Shown here piece after piece: positions 35,259 through 42,287 of a stretch of 55,901 nucleotides of DNA (its first letter is position 1; each line of letters opens with the position of its first letter). The notes under the pieces are model-generated. The model ran no database searches, had not been told where the DNA came from, and saw nothing but the letters and a program-made list of their open reading frames with translations. The translations under genes were made by a program, and so were the position numbers. Origin of the DNA: Desulfoluna sp. (GTDB lineage Bacteria; Desulfobacterota; Desulfobacteria; Desulfobacterales; Desulfolunaceae); contig NZ_JAQYWB010000041.1 in assembly GCF_030145185.1 (NCBI RefSeq), forward strand, positions 1-55,901, in the 5' to 3' direction.

Positions 35259-37391
35259 ATGAAATTTCTTCCCACAGGCATGGGCGTGGCCCTGCTGCTT
35301 TGTGCAGCCACCGGATTATCATGGGCCGCTGACGCCAACGACACACCGACTCTGTCCCTTGATGAGGTGAGGGTGGAGGCCAAGCGCCCCGCCACCATCT
35401 CTCCAAAAGTCCTCTCCCGAGATCAGGTAATGCAACCGGGCATGTCGGATAACCTCCTGGACAACCTGACCCAAATTCCAGGCATCCAGCTGAGGCGCAC
35501 GGCGGTCTCAGGCAACGAAAACGGAAAACTTCGAATGCGCGGGTTCGACGAATCCCGGCTGCGAATCCTTAAAAATGGGGTCCCCATCCAACGAGATGGC
35601 TCCTACGGCAACGGCCCCGTGGACTGGAGCACCCTCAATCCCAACAGCATAGAGACGGTCCAGGTCTACAAAGGCGCGGTCCCGGCCAAGTACGGCAACA
35701 CCCTGGGAGGCGTGGTGGACATCACCACCCGATCGCCGGAAGAGGGCCTGGAAACAGAGATCCGCGGTCTCTACGGCAGCGAGAATACCCACGAAGAAGC
35801 CCTCACCCACATGGGCCGAAACCAATACGGGAGCTGGTTCCTCTCCGGGGGCCATTATGAAACCGACGGATTTTTGCGCAACAACGATACCGACCGCAAC
35901 CACGGGGAGATCGACCTCTCGGTCAACCTTCCCCTGGGCCTCACGGTCGGTGGCGGAGTCTGCTGGAGCAAATACGAAACCGGCATGCCCGTCTACAACC
36001 GCCCGGACAGCCCGTATTACGATGGGGGAGAGCCCGACTCCGACGAACGGGAGTTGGGTGGTCCCGGAATCTCCGTTCGGCTCAAGGATAAGCAAAAAGC
36101 CTGGGGGGACGACAGCTTTGCCGAGGACGAGAACACCCGCATCACCGCCTGGATTCAAAAAGAGTTTCAAAAGGGGCACCTTCGCCTGAACTACCTCACC
36201 TGGAGCCAGGATAAGGAGGAGACCTACGTCGCCGCCGATGACCCGAGCAAGGTGATCTACAAACGGGAGACCGACGCCGAACCCGACAACTGGTCTCTCC
36301 AGGCGGAAGGGGAAGTCGCCCTGGGCGACCACACCCTCGAAGCCGGAGGAGAAACCCGAAGCCAGGGCTGGGGAGACCAGACCGTCACCGCCATCGACAC
36401 CTCCTATTTCAACGGCTCCATCAACCACTCCGATCTCGCATTTGTCAAAAATGGATTCAAAGGGCAACCGGATATCATGACATACCATGCCCTCTACCTC
36501 CAGGACACCTGGCAGCTCTCCGACGTCTGGACGCTGGAGGCAGGCCTGAGGCAGGAGTGGTACAAAGCCGACGCCATCGACGCGGACGCTTTCGGTTTTG
36601 AAAAAAACGTTGCCACCACGGACCTCTCCGAATCGAACCTCGACCCCCGGGCCGCCCTCTCCTTTCGCCCCTGGAAAGGGGGGGAACTCTCCACACGCGT
36701 CGGGATCGTCCATCGCTACCCCACCTCCCCTGAGTACTTCTGGTGGTTCGTCAACCGAAACGAGAGCGCCTTCCCCAACACCAGCCTGACCCCCGAAGAA
36801 TCCAGACAGGTGGAGCTGGCCCTCTCCCAGAAATTCGCCGAAGTCCTGGACGTCGAACTCCGCGGCTACCACTACGCCATCGACGACTACATCACATCCA
36901 CCTCCATTCCCTACAAAGGGTCCATGCACTACAACATCGAGGAGGTCACCATCCAGGGGGCAGAACTCTCCCTGCGGGCGCCCCTTCCCTTTAACCTCTC
37001 CGCCTGGGGCAACCTCACCTGGCAGGAGGGCGATAAAAAAGGCGACCCCTCGGACCCCGAAAACCGTCTCGAAGGACAGGTCCCAGACTTTCCAGAAACC
37101 ATGGTCAATGTCGGCCTCGACTACCGGCTTGACGACCGCGTGAGCGCCCGTCTCACCCTCAACCACGTGGACAAACGCGAACACATCGATGCAAAGACCC
37201 AAGAGGTCATCAAACTCGAGGCCTACACCGTGGTCGGTGCCAGCGCCTCCGCCCTGGTCTTCAAAAACAGCTTCAGCGCCTGGCGCCTCATGGCCTCCGT
37301 CGACAACATCTTTGACGAAGACTACGAAGAGGAGACCGGGTACCCCATGCCCGACACCACCTACACCGTGGGGGTATCGGCGACGTTTTAA
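35259..37391 (+). CDS. TonB-dependent outer-membrane receptor
   Basis: A 710-residue receptor. The signal peptide (GVALLLCAATGLSWA-AD) is followed by a likely TonB box, LDEVRVEAKR, then the plug (DNLLDNLTQIPGIQLRR, RMRGFDESRLRILKNGVP, IETVQVYKGAVPAKYGNTLGGVVDITTR; residues about 50-165) and a 22-strand-type barrel ending YTVGVSATF with the C-terminal Phe. The ATG at MKFLPTG gives a proper signal peptide, and the upstream in-frame extension is repeat sequence; its ribosome site is weak. FmdE-type genes lie on both sides and exbBD-tonB lies upstream, which suggests import of a metal or metal complex. Siderophore or cobalamin uptake cannot be excluded. Confidence 0.93.
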   Translation: MKFLPTGMGVALLLCAATGLSWAADANDTPTLSLDEVRVEAKRPATISPKVLSRDQVMQPGMSDNLLDNLTQIPGIQLRRTAVSGNENGKLRMRGFDESRLRILKNGVPIQRDGSYGNGPVDWSTLNPNSIETVQVYKGAVPAKYGNTLGGVVDITTRSPEEGLETEIRGLYGSENTHEEALTHMGRNQYGSWFLSGGHYETDGFLRNNDTDRNHGEIDLSVNLPLGLTVGGGVCWSKYETGMPVYNRPDSPYYDGGEPDSDERELGGPGISVRLKDKQKAWGDDSFAEDENTRITAWIQKEFQKGHLRLNYLTWSQDKEETYVAADDPSKVIYKRETDAEPDNWSLQAEGEVALGDHTLEAGGETRSQGWGDQTVTAIDTSYFNGSINHSDLAFVKNGFKGQPDIMTYHALYLQDTWQLSDVWTLEAGLRQEWYKADAIDADAFGFEKNVATTDLSESNLDPRAALSFRPWKGGELSTRVGIVHRYPTSPEYFWWFVNRNESAFPNTSLTPEESRQVELALSQKFAEVLDVELRGYHYAIDDYITSTSIPYKGSMHYNIEEVTIQGAELSLRAPLPFNLSAWGNLTWQEGDKKGDPSDPENRLEGQVPDFPETMVNVGLDYRLDDRVSARLTLNHVDKREHIDAKTQEVIKLEAYTVVGASASALVFKNSFSAWRLMASVDNIFDEDYEEETGYPMPDTTYTVGVSATF

Positions 37392-37403
37392 TATGAAAAA
37401 ACA

Positions 37404-37733
37404 GCCTCCGGCGGCAAGGTGGTGCCACCTTGAAAGCGGGTGGGCAAGGCTCTGCCTTGGCGGTGTGAGATGCGGCGGGGTGTGAATTAATGCCCAGGTT
37501 ATCGCGCCTTCAACCGTGGAGGCAGAGCCTCCGACAGGCATTCCCAGGCGGAGCTTGGGAACGAGGACGTGTAAGACGATACACGAGAGACACGCGACTC
37601 CCTCTCTCGCTCCCAGGCTCCGCCTGGGGGTGGGGGTGGGGTGTGCAAGGCGCTGCCTTGCCGGTTTGGGATACAAAAGCGTGAGAATTAATTCCCAGGT
37701 TGTCGCGCCTTCCACCGTGGAGGCAGAGCCTCT
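37404..37733. repeat. Repeat cluster between receptor and secreted FmdE-like gene
   Basis: First comes GCCTCCGGCGGCAAGGTGG...GAAAGC (37404-37437), inverted relative to the copies that precede genes. Then come GGAGGCAGAGCCTCC (37518-37532), TTCCCAGGCGGAGCTTGGGAA (two arms around a short centre, 37541-37561), GCAAGGCGCTGCCTTGC and a final GGAGGCAGAGCCTC (about 37719-37732). The same palindromes occur at 49693-49734 and 50084-50127. Open frames across this stretch encode only repeat-derived peptides. Confidence 0.75.
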
Positions 37734-37772
37734 GGGGTGCATACTTTTTCATTCAAAATAAGGAGAGAAAAA

Positions 37773-38840
37773 ATGAGAAAATGGAGCATGAGAATTCTGG
37801 TCTGGTTTGTGGTGGTGGGATTTTCCGCCGTATCGGCCCACGCGATGGGCGGGCACCAACCGAGCCTGGGGCAGCGGGCGTTGATGCTGGCCATGGCAAA
37901 ATTATCCGCCACGCCGTTTGATGACGGCCTGGCCATGGTGACCAACGCAGGGTATGTGACACATCAGGGAGAATCCACGGGGCCCATCCTCGATACCGTA
38001 ACCCGCATGAGCGCCATCAGCCGGGGGGAAGGAAACCTTCTTTCTGTTCACGCCCGGACGGACGCCCCTCTCTTCATGGTCTTCGTGCATAAAAAAGGCC
38101 CGAAAGAGCTCTCGGCGGTCTCCATTGCTGTGACCGACAACCACCTGAAGGCCTCGGAAATTTTCAACCTCCGGGTGGATGTGGGCACCTCCTTTGAGCC
38201 CCTCAAAGACATCCTGGGCAAAAAAGCCTTTGCCGTCGCCACCCTGGCCAACGGCTACTACGACGGGATCCCAGAGCAACTGATCCAGTCCGCCCTCTTC
38301 CACGACCACTTCTGCTGCGGCGTGGCCTCGGGACACTTCACCGTGGGTTGCATCCTCTCGGAGCTCCCCTTGCGAGACGGTGAATCCTACACCTATATCG
38401 GCGTCCCGTCCTGGTGCCAGGATGACTACATCGTCCACACCCTGAACCTCACCCCCGGGAAAAAAGGGTACCTCTCCATGATCTACCCCAACAGACGCCC
38501 CTGGAAAACCGCCTCCCACACGTGGGAAACCCCGGGCGGGATCATCATCCGGTTCAATAGGGCCACGAAAACAGGGGACGCCTCTGTCCTCTGCTACAAA
38601 TGGAAAACCGCGGCATTCGTCGAAAGCCTCGGTCTCAATCCGGAAGATCTCGACTGGCACAAGGACCTCTGGCTCCACGCCTGCTACAACCGCTACGTCT
38701 TCCAGAGCGACCACAGCCCAAGCGAGTTCGTCTCTATTCATAAAACCCTGGAGCTCACGTCCCAGGCTGATTTTGACCGGCTCACCCGCCTGGGTGCCAA
38801 CCCCCTGGCCGTCATCCTCGGTGACGACCCTGATTGGTAG
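37773..38840 (+). CDS. Secreted FmdE-like protein
   Basis: A 355-residue protein with a signal peptide (RILVWFVVVGFSAVSAHA-MG). In the middle HDHFCCGVASGHFTVGCILSE (about residues 177-197) matches the FmdE metal motif HGHLCPGLxxG, and ASVLCYKWKT and LHACYNRYVF later add conserved-looking Cys. The N-terminal part (residues 25-165) and C-terminal part are not ones I recognise. Export places it in the periplasm, where it could bind what the neighbouring TonB-dependent receptor imports, while the cytoplasmic FmdE acts inside. AGGAGAG precedes the ATG. A GCCTCCGGCGGC repeat begins at the base after the stop codon. The function is inferred only from family and context. Confidence 0.78.
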   Translation: MRKWSMRILVWFVVVGFSAVSAHAMGGHQPSLGQRALMLAMAKLSATPFDDGLAMVTNAGYVTHQGESTGPILDTVTRMSAISRGEGNLLSVHARTDAPLFMVFVHKKGPKELSAVSIAVTDNHLKASEIFNLRVDVGTSFEPLKDILGKKAFAVATLANGYYDGIPEQLIQSALFHDHFCCGVASGHFTVGCILSELPLRDGESYTYIGVPSWCQDDYIVHTLNLTPGKKGYLSMIYPNRRPWKTASHTWETPGGIIIRFNRATKTGDASVLCYKWKTAAFVESLGLNPEDLDWHKDLWLHACYNRYVFQSDHSPSEFVSIHKTLELTSQADFDRLTRLGANPLAVILGDDPDW

Positions 38841-39031
38841 GCCTCCGGCGGCGAGGTGTGCCACCTCGAAAGCGAGTTTGCGAATGCGCATCGGGAGTCG
38901 TCACTCCGGTTGAAATGCGTCTGCATTCGCGTGAAATGCAAGGAAGCGCACAGTACTCGCACGTACATGAGCTGTGGATAGGTAAAATCCACCTCAGCCG
39001 TTGACTTTAACCGGAACAACTCCGGCGGAAA
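38841..39031. repeat. Inverted copy of the ~190-bp repeat unit
   Basis: It starts directly after the stop codon with GCCTCCGGCGGCGAGGTG, contains GCGAATGCGCATC and GCATTCGCG in inverted arrangement, and ends ACTTTAACCGGAACAACTCCGGCGG. It is the reverse orientation of the tandem units at 18343-18718. From 39032 to 39205 nothing is recognised. Confidence 0.72.
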
Positions 39032-39205
39032 GATAAAACCCCACGAGAACTGATTTCCGTTGCGATGTCTCCCTCCTTTCCCGGATCACATCGCAGCGGC
39101 CGTCAGCTTGGCTTCTTTGAGCCCACGATGCCGCCCCGGCACGCCATGGATATGTTTTTTTTTACACAGGCGTCTGGGGTCGGCCACCATTGATTCTATG
39201 TCTAA

Positions 39206-39342
39206 CCCGGATATTTCATGAGAAAACAATCATGGCCAAGAAATAACGTGCAATTACAGTCCATTGCAGCAATGTTTTCAGTCGTTTCAAAAATGCGAAA
39301 TGTAACCCACGGTATTCTGCCTGATTTTCGTGAAATATCCGG
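39206..39342. mobile_element. Short CCGGATATTTCATGA-family MITE
   Basis: This 137-bp element has 15-base inverted ends CCGGATATTTCATGA (39207-39221) and TCGTGAAATATCCGG (39328-39342). Its inside matches the units at 24830, 25079 and 55692 (GTTTTCAGTCGTTTCAAAAA). Unlike them it lacks the CCCGAAGGGTG end section and has two matching ends. The shared outer bases CTAAG continue to 39348 and form part of the next gene's ribosome site. Confidence 0.78.
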
Positions 39343-39355
39343 ACTAAGGAGACCC

Positions 39356-39958
39356 ATGATCTTAAAACCCTTCATGCGGGAAGGCATCATGCCCCTTCCC
39401 GTCAGCTTCATCTCGACGATCAGCAAAGAGGGCATCAGAAATATCGCCCCCTACTCCTGCATCATGCCGGTCCTGCGACCCCTGGACCTCATCTGCTTCG
39501 CCTCAGCCGAAAAAAGGGACACCCTCATAAACATCCGGGAAACCGGAGAGTTCGTCATCAACCTCCCCGGCATCGACTTCGAGGAGAAAGTGATCCCCAC
39601 GGCGAAAATGAGCGCCCCGGAAATCGACGAATACGAGCTGGCCCACTTGGAAGAAAAACCCTCCCAGACCATCAAAGCACCTGGCATTCAAGGCTGCTAC
39701 GCCTGGATGGAGTGCCGGCTGGAAAAAGAATTCAAAGAGGCAAACTACAGCCTCGTCATGGGCAAAGTCCTGCGCCTGGAGGTCAAAGACGAGGTCCTGG
39801 ACGACAACCACCACCTGAACCCCTTTGCCGCCAACCCGCTGATGATGACGGGCAGTCAAAAAGGCATGCACTTCTGCACCATCCGGGAAACAAATGGATT
39901 CGAACCCTTTGCCGCCATGTTCCCCACGGGGGTAGACCCGGTAACGGCCTCGGCTTAA
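39356..39958 (+). CDS. Flavin reductase-like (FMN-binding split-barrel) protein
   Basis: A 200-residue cytoplasmic protein of the flavin reductase-like family (DIM6/NTAB type). Its first part reads PLPVSFISTISKEGIRNIAPYSCIMPVLRPLDLICFASAEKRDTLINIRETGEFVINL, the usual FMN-binding pattern with the SxxSxxG..N start, and it continues to PGIQGCYAWMECRL. Such proteins bind FMN and may pass electrons to a partner; many in anaerobes have no assigned substrate. The ATG has AAGGAG four bases upstream; an earlier in-frame ATG at 39218 lies inside the MITE and is rejected. The RmlC-like gene starts 62 bases downstream. Confidence 0.88.
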   Translation: MILKPFMREGIMPLPVSFISTISKEGIRNIAPYSCIMPVLRPLDLICFASAEKRDTLINIRETGEFVINLPGIDFEEKVIPTAKMSAPEIDEYELAHLEEKPSQTIKAPGIQGCYAWMECRLEKEFKEANYSLVMGKVLRLEVKDEVLDDNHHLNPFAANPLMMTGSQKGMHFCTIRETNGFEPFAAMFPTGVDPVTASA

Positions 39959-40020
39959 AGCCTGGAGATCTTTGGGACCCTGCCCCTCTGATAACGCCCC
40001 ACATCACAAGGAGAATACCC

Positions 40021-40569
40021 ATGGCACAGATATTAAGCATGAATGAATACGACAAAATGGATAAACCCCGAATTCAAAGTCTGCCGGGGTTTTATGGAGA
40101 GGCACTTATTGAGGGCGTGGTGATCAAAGAACTGGATCTCTTCTCCGATGAGCGGGGATTTCTCATGGAAGTCATGCGCTTTGATGATGAGCCCATGAAT
40201 GGCCGAGACATAAAACAGGTCATCGCCTCCTACTCCTATCCCGGCATGGTCAAAGGCTGGCATCTGCATTCAATTCAGGAAGACCACCTGGTCTGTGTGA
40301 CCGGCATGGTGAAGCTGGTGCTCTACGACTACCGCGAAGAGTCTTCAACCTACGGCGTCATCAACGAAATTTTCATGGGAGAACACCACCAGCGGGCGGT
40401 CTTTATTCCCCCAGGGATCTTCCACGGCACCAAGAACATTGGTCAGGAACTCTGCGTGATTATAGGCATGCCCTCGGTTTATTACGACCCCGATAATGTC
40501 GACGAACGCCGCCTGAGCCCCACGGACAACGCGGTCATCCCCTACGACTGGGACTGCAAACTGGAATAA
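40021..40569 (+). CDS. RmlC-like cupin (dTDP-sugar epimerase family)
   Basis: A 182-residue cytoplasmic protein with the dTDP-4-dehydrorhamnose 3,5-epimerase fold: DLFSDERGFLMEVMR (the SDxRG substrate motif), GMVKGWHLHSIQEDHLVCVTGMVKLVLYDYR (catalytic-type His in WHLH) and AVFIPPGIFHGTKNIG. It is close in length to RmlC, but no other sugar-nucleotide gene is nearby, so the substrate is open. AAGGAGAATACCC precedes the ATG. The next gene starts ten bases after its stop, so the two are almost certainly one operon. Confidence 0.85.
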   Translation: MAQILSMNEYDKMDKPRIQSLPGFYGEALIEGVVIKELDLFSDERGFLMEVMRFDDEPMNGRDIKQVIASYSYPGMVKGWHLHSIQEDHLVCVTGMVKLVLYDYREESSTYGVINEIFMGEHHQRAVFIPPGIFHGTKNIGQELCVIIGMPSVYYDPDNVDERRLSPTDNAVIPYDWDCKLE

Positions 40570-40578
40570 GGAGAAAAC

Positions 40579-41388
40579 ATGACGCTTCCCAATGATATTC
40601 TCGTGCTCTACCAGCCCCCCTACCCCACCCCGTGCGTCTTCGATCTGAACGCGCGGGGCCTGTTCAGCAAGAGACCTCCTGTCACCCGGGATTGGGGCAT
40701 CCGCATACTCGTAGACGCCGGACTTCAGGCCACCCTTCAGATTCGCTGCATAACAGAGAGGCCCGCCGACGATCCGACCTCCGACCGGAAATATCCCTGG
40801 GTAATTACGGAAACCCTGCTCCCCTTAGGCCCAGATCTCTCTCTGAAACCCGGGGACCTCGCAGAGCGGGTTCCGGACGCAACCCGCGGGGAGGAACTCT
40901 CCACAGAATTCACCGCCTGGCGCACCGGCTACCTTCCCACCACGGAGAACGGCACCCTGGATGGGGAGGCGCTCAAGCGCAAACTCACCTCCGGCCGCAC
41001 CGACCGCCGGACGCTGATTCAAAAAGAGCTCGTGCGCCGCAACTCCCCCTGGATTCACGCGGCACTTCCCCGCATGGTCCAGGACTTCAAGCGCGGGCTC
41101 TACCTCCGGGTAGCCGACACCCTCTATGACGATTACCGAAAACGGGGCGGCCAGGCACCGGAAGAGGCTTTCCTGAAAAAAGTGCTCCTCTTTCAACGCA
41201 TCTATGACACCAACGGCAGCCCCGACCACAAACCCGACGGCACCCGCTGGAAAGATCCCGATGAGACCTGGGAGTGCTGGGTGGGTTTTGCCGGAGACGA
41301 AGACGAAGCCAAGCGGGTGTGCCGTACCCTGAATGCCATCCTGCGGCCCCTGGAGACACCTCTGGCCGGCGAGGCAACCTCCCGTTAA
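40579..41388 (+). CDS. Unknown conserved-looking protein downstream of the RmlC-like gene
   Basis: A 269-residue soluble protein that I do not recognise. It has no signal peptide or membrane helix. It opens with a Pro-rich PNDILVLYQPPYPTPCVFDLN, has a charged basic middle (EALKRKLTSGRTDRRTLIQKELVRRNSPW) and a Trp-rich acidic end (GTRWKDPDETWECWVGFAGDEDEAKRVC). AAGGAG precedes its ATG, ten bases after the RmlC-like stop, implying a shared transcript. Codon use looks like that of its neighbours. A palindromic repeat follows 35 bases after the stop. Confidence 0.72.
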   Translation: MTLPNDILVLYQPPYPTPCVFDLNARGLFSKRPPVTRDWGIRILVDAGLQATLQIRCITERPADDPTSDRKYPWVITETLLPLGPDLSLKPGDLAERVPDATRGEELSTEFTAWRTGYLPTTENGTLDGEALKRKLTSGRTDRRTLIQKELVRRNSPWIHAALPRMVQDFKRGLYLRVADTLYDDYRKRGGQAPEEAFLKKVLLFQRIYDTNGSPDHKPDGTRWKDPDETWECWVGFAGDEDEAKRVCRTLNAILRPLETPLAGEATSR

Positions 41389-41423
41389 GGTCGCAAGAAA
41401 AATATAAAAGTACAAAAAACAAT

Positions 41424-41538
41424 GCCTCCGGCGGCAAGGTGGCGCCACCTTGAAAGCGGGTTTGCGAATGCGCATGGGGAGACGCCTCTTAAGACTGAAA
41501 TGCGTCCGCATTCACTATTCACTATTCACTATTCACTA
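41424..41538. repeat. GCCTCCGGCGGC repeat followed by TTCACTA x4
   Basis: GCCTCCGGCGGCAAGGTGGC...GAAAGC (41424-41457) leads into GCGAATGCGCATG and a GCGTCCGCATTC half, then four perfect 7-bp TTCACTA units at 41511-41538. The tract supplies the last three codons and stop of the minus-strand selenoprotein gene. Confidence 0.78.
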
Positions 41539-41843
41539 TAAACGATCGCCCCCACCCCGCTGACAACAAGATCCTTGAAGATCCAGTGCTTTTCAAGGGA
41601 AATGGTGATGCGCTCTTTTTCGGGGCGCACCTCCAGCGGGTACCAGACAGTAATCCCGAAGACCAGTAAGGGGGTATAATTTTCTATGAGAAGGGGTTTT
41701 CCCCGACGGACCGCCGGGGTGCGGGTGGTTACCTGCCGCATGGCGCATCAGCCGCCGGATGCATGGTGAGTTTCCAGCCAGACGGTAATCTCCGGCCCTT
41801 TTTTCAAAATATAGTCGTGTGCATCGGGAGTGATGTCAAACAT
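41529..41843 (-). CDS. Small CC/Se-motif (HesB-like) selenoprotein
   Basis: A 104-residue cytoplasmic protein if the in-frame TGA at 41748-41750 is selenocysteine (Sec32). The N-terminus is FDITPDAHDYILKKGPEITVW and the key motif HASGG-Sec-CA; the rest ends VVSGVGAIVYSE. This fits the small family described as CC/Se-motif (seleno)proteins, in which Cys-Cys is often Sec-Cys and which recalls HesB/IscA-type iron-sulfur carriers. AAGGAATCCCTCC precedes the ATG at 41843. Reading the TGA as stop leaves 31 residues, and starting after it (ATG 41741) leaves a fragment without the motif or a ribosome site. Two hairpins follow the TGA. The stop codon lies inside a TTCACTA tandem repeat. Confidence 0.85.
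41701..41740 (-). promoter_or_regulatory. Candidate SECIS hairpins of the CC/Se gene
   Basis: On the minus strand two stems follow the TGA. The nearer (41720-41740) is TGCGG / CCGCA around a loop with AGGTAACC, starting 8 bases after the TGA. The second (41701-41719) is CCCCGGC / GTCGGGG with loop GGTCC, which resembles the GGUC loop of the fdhF SECIS but begins 29 bases after the TGA, with its loop near 36 bases. Either could be the functional element. Confidence 0.55.
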
Positions 41844-42287
41844 GGAGGGATTCCTTTTTCCAATCATGGGACCATACAACGGATGTCAGCCCTTCATCCA
41901 GACGAACAAAATCGCCCTGTACGAGGAACATATAAATCCATATTAGATGAAAAACTCAAAAAAGAAAATAGGCACCCCCATCAGGCAGGAGTCAAAATAT
42001 CCTCTGTGAGGATACACTTCAGGCGTTTCGGACAACCAAAGCAAAACCAAAACAAAGAAAAACTCCGCCTGTATTTCCCCCTCGTCATCTGACCCTACGT
42101 CCTGCAATCACATCACCCATTTCTCTTTGACTCACCCCAGATAAAATTCAATCGCTCTTTATCCTTTCCATTGCTGAATTCCCTCTGTATATAAGGCCCA
42201 CACGGGCAACGGCCCGCATAGAATAGAGAAATAGCCCCGCCGCTTTAAAGAGGATGTCCGGGCTTTTGTTTTGTCCCATGACCGTAG
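41844..42287. other. Spacer with hairpin and terminator-like leader
   Basis: There is no credible gene. Near its end CGGGC-AACG-GCCCG (42203-42216) is followed by AGCCC / GGGCT (42233-42264) and a T-rich run, about 20 bases before the YitT gene. This is a possible leader attenuator; the rest is unremarkable. Confidence 0.4.

Noticed and set aside
35508-37742. 744-codon open frame opposite the TonB-dependent receptor
   Set aside because: The receptor on the plus strand has full domain structure. The opposite frame encodes low-complexity Val/Gly/Asp-rich sequence and repeat-derived ends, with no ribosome site.
39218-39355. 46-residue N-terminal extension of the flavin reductase
   Set aside because: The extension is translated MITE sequence, and a much better ribosome site lies at the internal ATG 39356.
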